NCBI GenBank assembly: GCA_016210745.1
Contig: JACQTO010000118.1
Span: 1-62,475 of the forward strand
DNA: 62,475 nt
From: Betaproteobacteria bacterium
Lineage (GTDB): Bacteria; Pseudomonadota; Gammaproteobacteria; Burkholderiales; SG8-39
Direction of reading: 5' to 3'
Part shown: one piece after another, positions 16,945 to 24,985 of the stretch
How the letters are laid out: every line of letters starts with the position of its first letter
Numbering within the stretch: position 1 is the first letter of the stretch
Translations under genes and position numbers: made by a program
The notes under the pieces: generated by a model
Database searches by the model: none
What the model was told of the DNA's origin: nothing
The model's input: only the letters and a program-made list of their open reading frames with translations

Positions 16945-17895
16945 ATGAATGCACAGGCTGACTCAAAGTCGCAAACACATCGCGAGCGCGGCGCTTTCCC
17001 CCGTGCAGCCCAAGCCGATGCGCCGGCGCAGACCGAAGCGGTCTACAGCGACGTGTTGCGGGAACTGGTCGGGCATTTGAGACAGCAGCGGAGCCAGCTT
17101 TGCGAGGAATGGGCGCGGCGGATCATGAGCGCCGCGTTCCTGTCCACGATGACGACCGAGGAAATTCTGGTTGAATGTGGAGCCGTCTACGACAACTACC
17201 TCGGCACGCTCGAAACCGGCTCGACCGAAGCGCTCGAGGCGTATGCCAGGGACCTCTCGGGGCGGATCATCCCCCGCGGCGTCGAGACTTATGAAGTGGT
17301 GGGAATCGTGCTCCTGCTGCGCGATGTCCTGGCGCGCTCGCTGTTCGGGAAGTACGGAGAGCATCGCGAAATCCTGGAACGCATTCTCGACGCCTACGAA
17401 CCGGCGGCCAACCGCATCGCCAACACGGTGGCTGTCGGTTTCGTACAAGAGCGCGAACGCATCATCCGACAGCAGCAGGAGGCCATCCTCAAGCTGTCTA
17501 CACCGGTCCTGCCGGTGCGTGAACGACTGCTGATCCTGCCCATCATCGGCATCATCGATCCGCAGCGCGCGCGGCAACTCACCGAACAACTGCTGAACGG
17601 CATCCGCCTCAATCGCGCCAAGGTCGTCGTGATCGACCTCACGGGCGTCTCAGGCGTGGATGCCTCCGTCGCCAACCATCTGGTGCAGACAGTGGAGGCC
17701 TCCCGCCTGGTGGGCGCAGAGGTCATTGTGACGGGGATCTCCCCCGAGATCGCTCAGACGCTGGTCACCATCGGCGTGCCGCTGGGCAAGATGGCCACAG
17801 TCGGCGACCTGCAGGGCGGAATCGAAGAGGCCGAAAGGCTGCTCGGTTACAAGGTCGTCCCCATCGACAATAAGTCTTTGGAATTGGAACCATAG
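16945..17895 (+). CDS. rsbR: RsbR-type stressosome sensor protein
   Basis: 316 residues. N-terminal RsbRD-like helical sensor domain (about 35-175), then a C-terminal STAS domain (about 190-300) with IIGIIDPQRARQL and VVVIDLTGVSGVDASVANHL. It forms the stressosome scaffold with RsbS and holds RsbT. In Bacillus RsbRA, RsbT phosphorylates Thr171 and Thr205. The aligned residues, exactly 34 apart, are Pro206 and Ala240 here, so the usual sites are missing; Ser241 follows the second. Start ATG 16945 chosen for its GGAGG-type site; an upstream start at 16900 is possible. First gene of the rsbR-S-T-X operon. Confidence 0.93.
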   Translation: MNAQADSKSQTHRERGAFPRAAQADAPAQTEAVYSDVLRELVGHLRQQRSQLCEEWARRIMSAAFLSTMTTEEILVECGAVYDNYLGTLETGSTEALEAYARDLSGRIIPRGVETYEVVGIVLLLRDVLARSLFGKYGEHREILERILDAYEPAANRIANTVAVGFVQERERIIRQQQEAILKLSTPVLPVRERLLILPIIGIIDPQRARQLTEQLLNGIRLNRAKVVVIDLTGVSGVDASVANHLVQTVEASRLVGAEVIVTGISPEIAQTLVTIGVPLGKMATVGDLQGGIEEAERLLGYKVVPIDNKSLELEP

Positions 17896-17916
17896 AACCC
17901 CTACGAGATCTGACAA

Positions 17917-18297
17917 GTGGCATCCAGCGTTCCTATTTTCAGGCAGCGCGACTACCTTATTGCCATGGCGCAGGCGTTGCCCTCGGACGAGGACCTGACT
18001 GTCCTCCGGGACCGTCTGGTGGAGGAAGTCGGCCGCCAGCGGGCTCAAGGCGTCATTATCGATGTGACCGGCCTGGACGTGATGGACTCGTTTTCGGCTC
18101 GCACCTTGCGGGACCTTGCCCAGATGGTCAGGATGCGTGGAGCCGAGACGGTCATGGTCGGGATCCAGCCCGAGGTAGCGTTCTCGATGGTGCAGCTCGG
18201 ACTTCGCCTCGAGGGGGTGTCGACCGCGCTGGATCTGGAGGACGGTATCGCGTATCTGGACGGCAAGCGAAGGTTGCAAAAGTCCAGCGTCAAATAA
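17917..18297 (+). CDS. rsbS: RsbS STAS-domain stressosome protein
   Basis: 126 residues, single STAS domain. The segment DVMDSFSART keeps the serine (Ser58) that RsbT phosphorylates in Bacillus RsbS (Ser59). It begins with GTG 21 nt after rsbR and is followed by rsbT 8 nt later. With RsbR it should sequester RsbT until stress. Confidence 0.93.
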   Translation: MASSVPIFRQRDYLIAMAQALPSDEDLTVLRDRLVEEVGRQRAQGVIIDVTGLDVMDSFSARTLRDLAQMVRMRGAETVMVGIQPEVAFSMVQLGLRLEGVSTALDLEDGIAYLDGKRRLQKSSVK

Positions 18298-18305
18298 CGC
18301 CTTGC

Positions 18306-18761
18306 GTGCGTCGGACGACCGTGGAGATAGCTGGACACTTGAAGAACAAGATAAATGTCGCGGTGTCCACGTTCACAGACGTCGTGACCGCCCGGCAGCA
18401 GGGGCGGGAACTCGCCCGTAAGGTGGGCTTTTCGTCCATCGAAGCGACACTCATCGCGACGGCTATTTCAGAGCTCGCCCGCAACATTGTCCTGTATGCC
18501 AAATACGGGACGATGTCGATGGAGGCGACCCGTGACGGCAATCGCCTCGGAGTTGCCATTACGTTTCGCGACGAAGGGCCGGGCATCCAGGACGTTCAGC
18601 GCGCACTGATCGGCGGTTACACCACTTCCGGGGGTATGGGACTGGGTCTTTCCGGTGTGCGCCGGATCATGGACGGAATGGACGTCGAGTCGCAGCTCGG
18701 CAAAGGCACCACGGTGACCATCAAGAAGTGGCTCTATACGAATGATGGCGGGCGTCATTGA
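18306..18761 (+). CDS. rsbT: RsbT serine kinase / switch protein
   Basis: 151 residues. GHKL ATPase fold: N box ELARNIVLYA, G1 DEGPGI and G2 GLGLSGVRRIMD. RsbT phosphorylates RsbS (and usually RsbR), then leaves the stressosome to activate a partner, classically the RsbU phosphatase. Start is GTG. No RsbU phosphatase is encoded here; the histidine kinase two genes on carries an RsbU_N-like domain and is the likely partner. Its 3' end overlaps rsbX by 20 nt. Confidence 0.93.
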   Translation: MRRTTVEIAGHLKNKINVAVSTFTDVVTARQQGRELARKVGFSSIEATLIATAISELARNIVLYAKYGTMSMEATRDGNRLGVAITFRDEGPGIQDVQRALIGGYTTSGGMGLGLSGVRRIMDGMDVESQLGKGTTVTIKKWLYTNDGGRH

Positions 18762-19344
18762 CTGGGCAGTGCAAACCCGCACGCTCTCAGGTCAATCCGA
18801 GTGCGGCGACCGGCATGTTGTGGTGGCTGACGACCAACACGCGCTGGTCGCAGTGGTGGATGGCGTGGGCCACGGCTCCCACGCAGCGGCGGCAGCGCTC
18901 GAGGCCACAAGCATCATCCAGGAACACGGCGCCTCTGAATCCCTCACGTCGCTCGTGCAGCGATGCCACAACCGCTTGCGCGCAGGACGCGGTGTGGTCA
19001 TGAGCCTGGCGAAGCTCGACGCCGAGACGCGAACGATGATTTGGCTCGGGGTGGGGAACGTCGCGGGGGCGCTGCGCCGCAGGGCAGGAGCGTTCAGCCG
19101 AAAATCCGAAACGCTTCTGCTGCGCGCAGGTGTGGTGGGAAAACAGTTGCCGCCGCTTCACACCGCAACGCTGCCGGTGGTGCGCGGCGACGTGCTCATT
19201 CTTGCGACCGACGGCATCGGCGGAGATTTCGCCGAGAGCGTGAAGCCGGACTGGGAACCGCAGCGCATCGCCGACGATTTGGCGGCCCGCTTCGGCAAGC
19301 GCACCGATGACGTTCTGGTCCTGGTGGCGCGATTCGTGAGATGA
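18742..19344 (+). CDS. rsbX: RsbX-like PP2C/SpoIIE phosphatase
   Basis: 200 residues. SpoIIE-type metal-dependent phosphatase with VDGVGHG (about 39-45) and GDVLILATDGIGGDF (about 147-162). Small size without sensor domain matches RsbX, which dephosphorylates RsbS/RsbR to reset the stressosome. It overlaps rsbT by 20 nt and its stop overlaps the kinase start (ATGA), so the whole set is translationally coupled. Confidence 0.9.
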   Translation: MMAGVIDWAVQTRTLSGQSECGDRHVVVADDQHALVAVVDGVGHGSHAAAAALEATSIIQEHGASESLTSLVQRCHNRLRAGRGVVMSLAKLDAETRTMIWLGVGNVAGALRRRAGAFSRKSETLLLRAGVVGKQLPPLHTATLPVVRGDVLILATDGIGGDFAESVKPDWEPQRIADDLAARFGKRTDDVLVLVARFVR

Positions 19345-20294
19345 ATTTCATGGACATGGACAGCACCACACGGGACGTCATCGAGAGATACAAGAAGGCG
19401 CTGCAGGAGTACGTATCCAACGAGTGCGAAGAAGCCTTGCATCAAGCCTATGAAATCGGCCGGCAGGCGGTGGCATCCAACATGGGCCTTCTCGGCCTGA
19501 TCGACGCCCACGGAGATGCGCTCGTGAGCGTGCTTCGCAAGACTGCGCCCGACGGCGACGAGCTGGCGCGCCAGGTCGATGCCGCCAGCCGCTATCTGCG
19601 CGAAAGCCTGTCGTCGTTCGAGATGTTTCATCTGCGCAATCAGGAGGCCAACGCGGCGTTGCGCCGGATGAACGATATGCTGGAGAAAGAAGCCAAGCGT
19701 GTCGCCCACGCTCTGCATGATCAGGCCGGAACGCTCCTCGCGGAGGCTTATCTCGATCTGGCGGAAATCGCGCGCGATCTGCCGCAGCCCGCCGTCGCGC
19801 GTGCCCACCGCATCACCGCGCACCTGGACCAGGCGCGCGAACACCTGCGGCGCTTGTCCCACGAGGTGCATCCGCCGATTCTCGACGAGCTGGGACTCGT
19901 GCCGGCCGTGCAGTTCCTGGCAGAGGGGATCGCGAAGCGTACGGGGCTCGTCGTCACAGTGAACGGATCGACGCCGCGCGATTTCTCGCAGACGGTGAAC
20001 ACGACGGTCTATAGGGTCGTGCAGGAGGCCTTGGCCAACGTAGCGCGGCATGCGCGGGCCACACGCGCGAGCATCCGAATGTGGAAAGAGGGCGGCAGGC
20101 TGCATTGCCTGATCCGGGACAACGGGGCAGGTTTCGACGTCTCGATCGTGCGCATCCGTAACGCGCAGCGCGGCCTCGGGCTTGTCGGAATGGAAGAGCG
20201 AATTTTGGCTTTGGGAGGTGATTTCCAGATCACTTCCGCCCCGGGCCAGGGAACGACGATTCGCATTTCCCTGCCGCCGCAGAAGGACTCCTGA
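19341..20294 (+). CDS. Histidine kinase with RsbU_N-like N-terminal domain
   Basis: 317 residues. Residues 8-100 are helical and resemble the RsbT-binding N-terminal domain of Bacillus RsbU (pattern RDVIERYKKALQEYV, then EALHQAYEIGRQA). A HisKA_3 domain follows with phosphoacceptor His126 in VAHALHDQAG, then a HATPase_c domain with EALANVARHA, DNGAGFD and GLGLVGMEER. No membrane segment is visible, so it is cytoplasmic. It probably takes RsbT as input and phosphorylates the adjacent response regulator. Confidence 0.9.
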   Translation: MNFMDMDSTTRDVIERYKKALQEYVSNECEEALHQAYEIGRQAVASNMGLLGLIDAHGDALVSVLRKTAPDGDELARQVDAASRYLRESLSSFEMFHLRNQEANAALRRMNDMLEKEAKRVAHALHDQAGTLLAEAYLDLAEIARDLPQPAVARAHRITAHLDQAREHLRRLSHEVHPPILDELGLVPAVQFLAEGIAKRTGLVVTVNGSTPRDFSQTVNTTVYRVVQEALANVARHARATRASIRMWKEGGRLHCLIRDNGAGFDVSIVRIRNAQRGLGLVGMEERILALGGDFQITSAPGQGTTIRISLPPQKDS

Positions 20295-20306
20295 GGAGAA
20301 AGACTC

Positions 20307-20933
20307 GTGAAGATTCTGCTCGCCGACGACCACACCATGTTCCGGGAAAGCCTCAAGACGCTCCTGGAGCGCGAAGGTTTCGAAGTCGTCGGGGAAGCCT
20401 CCGACGGCCGCGAAGCCATACGGCTGGCTCGCCGCCTGAGTCCGGATATGGCCATCGTCGACCTCGGAATGCCGATCCTGAACGGGATCGGAACCGCGCG
20501 CGAGATCCACAAGCGCTTGTTGAACACGCGAACCATTCTGCTGACCATGTTCGAGGAAGAAGCCTACGTCCTCGGGGCGCTTCAAGCCGGCGTTCGCGGC
20601 TACGTTCTCAAGGCGCAAGCGGCGGGCGATCTGGTCAGGGCCATCAACGAGGTGTCCCGCGGCTCGATCTACCTGAGCCCAGGTATCTCGCGGGCCGTGG
20701 TCGATGCGTATCTCAACAAGACCAATTTCAAGGAAGATCCGCTGACCGAGCGAGAACTGCAGGTATTGCAGCTGATCGCCGAGGGAAAGAGCACAAAGGA
20801 AGTGGCGCAGATCCTCGGCGTCAGCTTCAAGACCGCCGAGTCGCACCGCATGCGCATCATGAGCAAGCTCGACATCCACAACGCGGCGGGGCTTGTCCGC
20901 TATGCCATTCGCCGCGGCTTGGTTCAGGCCTAG
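20307..20933 (+). CDS. NarL/LuxR-family response regulator
   Basis: 208 residues. Receiver domain with acidic pocket ADDH, phosphoacceptor Asp52 in AIVDLGMP, Thr and Lys in LLTMF and VLKAQ. A GerE/LuxR helix-turn-helix follows: LTERELQVLQLIAEGKSTKE and KTAESHRMRIMSKL. Start is GTG after GAGGAG. It lies 12 nt after the kinase and should be the transcriptional output of the stressosome pathway. Targets are unknown. Confidence 0.95.
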   Translation: MKILLADDHTMFRESLKTLLEREGFEVVGEASDGREAIRLARRLSPDMAIVDLGMPILNGIGTAREIHKRLLNTRTILLTMFEEEAYVLGALQAGVRGYVLKAQAAGDLVRAINEVSRGSIYLSPGISRAVVDAYLNKTNFKEDPLTERELQVLQLIAEGKSTKEVAQILGVSFKTAESHRMRIMSKLDIHNAAGLVRYAIRRGLVQA

Positions 20934-21106
20934 CGCGAACGGGAAAACTGCGCGGCATATCGGCAGATAGATGAGTTCTACGCCAATGGAGAAATTGTCA
21001 CGGCCGTACGAGCGGACTGTCTCAATGACAACTCACAATTTGTATCTGGGCCCGACGAAAAGTTTCCGCTATTGTCCGTCCAGCTTCATCGACAAAGGAG
21101 ATTGTC

Positions 21107-21166
21107 ATGTTGACTGTTTCATTGTGGTCGTTCCTCGCCGGGCTCATCGTCGGTTATTTCGTGTGA
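21107..21166 (+). CDS. 19-residue hydrophobic peptide
   Basis: A tiny frame, MLTVSLWSFLAGLIVGYFV, ends with TGA. AAAGGAG lies 6 nt before the ATG, one of the better ribosome sites here. The peptide would be a single membrane helix, similar in size to type I toxin or small membrane peptides, but could also be a fragment of a lost gene. No homology is recognised. Confidence 0.4.
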   Translation: MLTVSLWSFLAGLIVGYFV

Positions 21167-21307
21167 GCCACGGCCCTGCGGGGGTTGGGTTCGCCGCGAG
21201 CCGTCCGAGGCACTCGTCCATCGGTAAACGGCGGTTCCAATCCCTGCAGGGATTTGGAAAAATCTGTCGCACCATGTCTTCGCGCGCTGGATTGCGTCCA
21301 AAAGAAT

Positions 21308-21530
21308 TCAGCAAGCGAGGGTTTCACCTCTAATCTCCTGCTCGTCATCTTCTGACTCTTCGTCTTCCGTCTCATCATCGTTTCTGAAATCTGGGTCCCG
21401 CGGGTAGCAGTTCCCGGGATCGATGTGCAGCCTGTCTGAGAACGCGTTCGCCGGATCGAGCGCTGGTTGCTAAAGGCGTAGAAGCGGTTGCCCGGCGCCT
21501 TGTAGAGGGCAAGGCGCTTAGGTCTTCCCT
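21308..21530 (-). pseudogene. Remnant of a third beta-propeller phytase
   Basis: Two fragments align to phytase 1. ALYKAPGNRFYAFSNQR matches its LWKTPDDEFYAFVSRR. LHIDPGNCYPRDPDF plus an acidic tail matches its LHIDTESYNPRKPDF plus the Asp/Glu tail, ending at a TGA at 21308. About 200 residues between them are missing and the two parts are in different frames. This is a deleted, frameshifted copy, well outside the main phytase block. Confidence 0.75.
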
Positions 21531-21740
21531 TCGTCGGTTCCAACCAAGTCTGAACCCTTTCCCGGCACTTGGCTGTCACCGGCCAGCTCGAAATAGCATA
21601 TTGCCATGCAACACTCCGCATTATTCGATGTCTAATTTGCATTGGATAGCGTTGAATTGTCACGATTCGTTCATAAAGAACGACTATTGTGCAGCGCATT
21701 ATATTGAGTTCAAAGCCGTTTTGACCTGAGGAACGTGAAT

Positions 21741-21944
21741 ATGAATACGGACAGCAAAATCAACATGCTTAACGGGTTAGACAAGGTGCGGATGAGCAAA
21801 CGGGAGCGCGCAATCGCCAAGGCGTACCTGCAAAAGGTCGAGGGCATACTCGATTTCGTATGGCCCGCCGGGGCGAAAATCAGTCGCACAACGGGTGGCA
21901 GGAGCTCGAAAAACGCCGGGGAGTGCAAACCCGGGAACGCGTAG
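21741..21944 (+). CDS. Small hypothetical protein
   Basis: 67 residues, not recognised. The first 45 are plausible protein, with a basic helix (KVRMSKRERAIAKAYLQK). GAGG lies 9 nt before the ATG; a GTG 6 nt upstream is another option. It sits alone between the rsb operon and the GNAT gene. Confidence 0.4.
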   Translation: MNTDSKINMLNGLDKVRMSKRERAIAKAYLQKVEGILDFVWPAGAKISRTTGGRSSKNAGECKPGNA

Positions 21945-22076
21945 CACGCCGTTTTCCGCAGGTAGCGGCGCAACCGGCCCATTCCTAGAGGATCGATGAA
22001 ATGCGGTTGTGTTCGGCTCCAGCGGCGCCGCCGGTCTTCGGCGGCGCCCCGTCGATCAGCACTGCAAGGGAAAACC

Positions 22077-22667
22077 ATGCCGGAAGTGATGACCTTGACA
22101 AAGAGCCTGACGGCTTCGGACCGCGGCGCGATTACGGCGCACTTCCTCGCGCTAGGCGCGCAAGACCGCAGGCTTCGCTTTGGCACTCCGATTTCCGACG
22201 CCGCAATTCGCGATTATGTCGCGCGCATCGATTTCGACCGCGACGCCGCCTTCGGTGTGTTCGCGAACAATCTATCGCTGCGGGGGGTGGCGCACGTCGC
22301 AGTGTCTGAAGGCGTTGCGGAACTTGGGGTGAGCGTGCTGCAGGGCCATCGCCGCCGCGGAATCGGCTCGGCGCTGTTCGAGCGCGCCGCGGGTTTCGCG
22401 CGCAACCGATTTATCCGCACTTTGTTCATGTACTGCCTCACCGAGAATACCGCGATGATGCGCATAGCGCGCAAGTCCGGAATGACGATAGTCACCGGCG
22501 GCGGCGAGGCCAGCGCCCATCTGGAGCTGGCGCCGCTCGACGCCGCAACGATCGCCGCGGAATTTCTTCAGGAACGGGTGGCTCTGTTCGATTACAACCT
22601 CAAGGCTCAGGTGCTGACGGCATTTCGGCTGCAGAGGGCTGCCAGCGGAACGGCCAAGCCCGGCTAG
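22077..22667 (+). CDS. GNAT-family N-acetyltransferase
   Basis: 196 residues. The acetyl-CoA-binding motif A is visible as GVSVLQGHRRRGIGSALFERA (Q/RxxGxG/A pattern) near residue 87. The segment MMRIARKSGM is motif-B-like. Start ATG 22077 follows AAGG. The acceptor is unknown. It precedes the glutathionyl-hydroquinone reductase by 65 nt. Confidence 0.85.
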   Translation: MPEVMTLTKSLTASDRGAITAHFLALGAQDRRLRFGTPISDAAIRDYVARIDFDRDAAFGVFANNLSLRGVAHVAVSEGVAELGVSVLQGHRRRGIGSALFERAAGFARNRFIRTLFMYCLTENTAMMRIARKSGMTIVTGGGEASAHLELAPLDAATIAAEFLQERVALFDYNLKAQVLTAFRLQRAASGTAKPG

Positions 22668-22732
22668 TGTCTCACCCGGGTCGGAGACGGATCCGGCGCG
22701 GATACGGACCAGTGGAGGGCAAAACCGTGGGC

Positions 22733-23698
22733 ATGCTGGTGAACGGCCTGTGGCAGGACATCGCCTATCAGACCAAGAGGGGCGAATTCGTCCGCAACGA
22801 CTCGCTGTTTCGCGATTGGGTCTCGGCCGACGGTTCTTCCGGATTTCGCGCCGAGGCGCGGCGCTACCACCTGTATGTCTCGCTCGCCTGCCCATGGGCC
22901 CACCGGACGCTGATCCTGCGCGCCCTCAAGGGGCTGGGGGACGCAATCACCGTGTCGATCGTCGATCCGTATATGGGGCCCGAGGGATGGAGCTTTAGCG
23001 AGCGCCGCGGCTGCACGCGCGATAGCGTGAACGCGACCGCGTTCCTGCGCGATGTCTATCTGAAAGCGAAGTCCGACTATACGGGACGCGTGACCGTGCC
23101 CGTGCTCTGGGACAGGGAAACAGGGACGATCGTCAGCAACGAGTCCTCCGAGATCATTCGCATGCTCAACCGCGAGTTCGACGCGTTCGCATCGCGCGAG
23201 CTGCCCGACCTGTATCCCGAGGCGCTGCAGCCGCAGATCGAGCGCTGGAATGAAATCATCTATCGCACGGTCAACAACGGGGTTTACCGGGCAGGGTTTG
23301 CCGCCGCGCAGGACAAGTACGAAGCCGCTGCACGTGAACTGTTTGCGACACTGGATACGATCGAGGAGCACCTTGGGCAGCACCGTTATCTGTGCGGCGC
23401 CGTTCTCAGCCTGGCGGACTGGCGGCTGTTCACTACGCTGGTGCGCTTTGACACCGTGTACTACGTGCATTTCAAATGCAATCTGCGGCGGCTTGTGGAC
23501 TACGACAAGCTTTGGGCCTATACGCGCGAGCTGTACCAGTTTCCCGGGGTCGCCGCGACCGTCGATCTGGAGCAGATCAAGGAGCACTATTACCGCAGCC
23601 ACCCCCGCATCAATCCCACCGGTTTGGTGCCGGTGGGGCCGGCGCTCGATTTCGCGGCGCCGCACGGCCGCGAGTCGTCAGTACAGACAGGCCAATGA
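22733..23698 (+). CDS. Glutathionyl-hydroquinone reductase (YqjG/ECM4 type)
   Basis: 321 residues. Xi-class glutathione transferase: N-terminal thioredoxin-like domain with active-site Cys53 in VSLACPWAHRTLI, and a C-terminal helical domain with RYLCGAVLSLADWRLFTTLVRFD. These enzymes remove glutathione from glutathionylated hydroquinones, leaving oxidised glutathione. I chose ATG 22733, where similarity begins; the frame is open further upstream. Neighbours are other glutathione-linked genes. Confidence 0.92.
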   Translation: MLVNGLWQDIAYQTKRGEFVRNDSLFRDWVSADGSSGFRAEARRYHLYVSLACPWAHRTLILRALKGLGDAITVSIVDPYMGPEGWSFSERRGCTRDSVNATAFLRDVYLKAKSDYTGRVTVPVLWDRETGTIVSNESSEIIRMLNREFDAFASRELPDLYPEALQPQIERWNEIIYRTVNNGVYRAGFAAAQDKYEAAARELFATLDTIEEHLGQHRYLCGAVLSLADWRLFTTLVRFDTVYYVHFKCNLRRLVDYDKLWAYTRELYQFPGVAATVDLEQIKEHYYRSHPRINPTGLVPVGPALDFAAPHGRESSVQTGQ

Positions 23699-23703
23699 CG
23701 CAG

Positions 23704-24153
23704 TCAAGCCTTGGGATCGTAGAACACCAGGCCTTCGATTTTATCGGCGTCTTCTTTGGCCAGGCGCGCGCGCAATTCGATGACATTCCGATCCGGGTCG
23801 CGCACGAACACCGACACATGGCCGTCGCCGAAAGTCACCGGCCCTTGAGTGATCTTGACGCCGTGCCGCTTGAGCGTTGCCATGACCGCCCTGATGTCGG
23901 CAACGCGGAACGCGACATGGGTGAGACCCGGATGTTTGTCCGGTACGTCCATCAAGATATTCCTGCCGCCGGACTTGTCGACACCGTTGACGATGAGATT
24001 CAGCTCGACGCTGGCGGCATTCCTGAGGATTACCACCGCATCGAATTCGACCTCCTGCGCGACTTCGAAACCGAGCATCTCGTAGAACGCAAGCGCACGC
24101 ACCTTGTCCGTAATGCGAATGCCGATATGGTCGACGTTTTCAATTGCGATCAT
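23704..24153 (-). CDS. VOC-superfamily (glyoxalase-like) protein
   Basis: 149 residues, starting with [23 protein letters not shown] and ending with a second beta-alpha-beta-beta-beta half with [11 protein letters not shown]. His and Glu at the usual metal-binding places (DHIGI, THVAF, NVIEL) are present. It may be a glyoxalase I or dioxygenase-type enzyme. It is convergent with the reductase gene, only 5 nt away. Confidence 0.9.
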   Translation of the reverse strand: MIAIENVDHIGIRITDKVRALAFYEMLGFEVAQEVEFDAVVILRNAASVELNLIVNGVDKSGGRNILMDVPDKHPGLTHVAFRVADIRAVMATLKRHGVKITQGPVTFGDGHVSVFVRDPDRNVIELRARLAKEDADKIEGLVFYDPKA

Positions 24154-24256
24154 CGCTGCGAATCGGAAAAATTTGTCCTAGTATTGCATTTGCCCTCGAC
24201 CGCTGGGCATCCATAGAGAGCAAAGCGGCAACTCATACTTGCCAGGAGGCAATGCC

Positions 24257-24931
24257 ATGAAGATCTACTATCATCCCGCATCGACGACCAGCCGTCCACT
24301 CATGCTTTATGCCGCAGAGAGCGGGCTCGACGTCGAGTTCCAGATCGTCGACCTGTTCACCGGCGAGCACACGCAGCCGCCCTATGAGCAGATCAATCCC
24401 AGCCGCCTGGTTCCCGTGCTGGAGGACGGCGATTTCCGCCTGACCGAGAGTTCGGCGATCCTCAAGTACCTCGCCGAGAAGACCGGCTCGCCGGCCTATC
24501 CGAAGGATCTACGCGCGCGCGCGCGGGTCAACGAAATGATGGACTGGGTCAATACGCAACTCTGCCGCGATCTCGCCTATGGGCTGGTCTACCCGCAGAT
24601 GTTTCCAGGCCACAAGCGGCCGACCGATGAAGTGCAAAAGGCAACGCTCGCCTGGGCCAAGGAGCGCGCCAAGACCTGGATGAAGGTGCTGGACGAAAAG
24701 CTGATCGGTCCCAAGAACGCTTATCTGTGCGGCGACAAGATCACCATTGCCGACTACTACGGCGCTGCCTTCGTCGCGCTGGCCGAAGCGATCCGCTCCG
24801 ACCTGTCGGCCTACCCGAACGTCAAGCGCTGGCTCGGCAACATGAAGGCTCTGAAGAACTGGAAGAAGGTGAACGAGGCCTTTGACGGCTTCGCTGCCTC
24901 CATGAAGGCGGTTGCGTTCGAGACGGTCTGA
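24257..24931 (+). CDS. Glutathione S-transferase
   Basis: 224 residues. N-terminal thioredoxin fold with MKIYYHPASTTSRP, cis-Pro in LVPVLEDG and the glutathione-binding LTESSAILKYL; C-terminal all-helical domain with TIADYYGA. Start ATG 24257 follows AGGAGG. Conjugates or isomerises electrophiles using glutathione. Convergent with the Kef-type gene, which begins a putative glutathione-linked group. Confidence 0.93.
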   Translation: MKIYYHPASTTSRPLMLYAAESGLDVEFQIVDLFTGEHTQPPYEQINPSRLVPVLEDGDFRLTESSAILKYLAEKTGSPAYPKDLRARARVNEMMDWVNTQLCRDLAYGLVYPQMFPGHKRPTDEVQKATLAWAKERAKTWMKVLDEKLIGPKNAYLCGDKITIADYYGAAFVALAEAIRSDLSAYPNVKRWLGNMKALKNWKKVNEAFDGFAASMKAVAFETV

Positions 24932-24985
24932 GCACGGCGCATTCGGCGCTGATCGAGATCGATGCGGGGAGCGCGAGACTGCGTT

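Noticed and set aside
19158-20879. 573-residue open frame on the minus strand
   Set aside because: It is antisense to the histidine kinase and response regulator, whose motifs are unambiguous. High GC makes long antisense frames common.
21154-21699. 181-residue minus-strand frame as an intact gene
   Set aside because: Only a short part matches phytase and the match switches frame; better read as a pseudogene remnant.
21710-22186. 158-residue minus-strand frame
   Set aside because: Arg/Leu-rich with no signal or domain and it conflicts with the better-supported small plus-strand gene and the GNAT leader.
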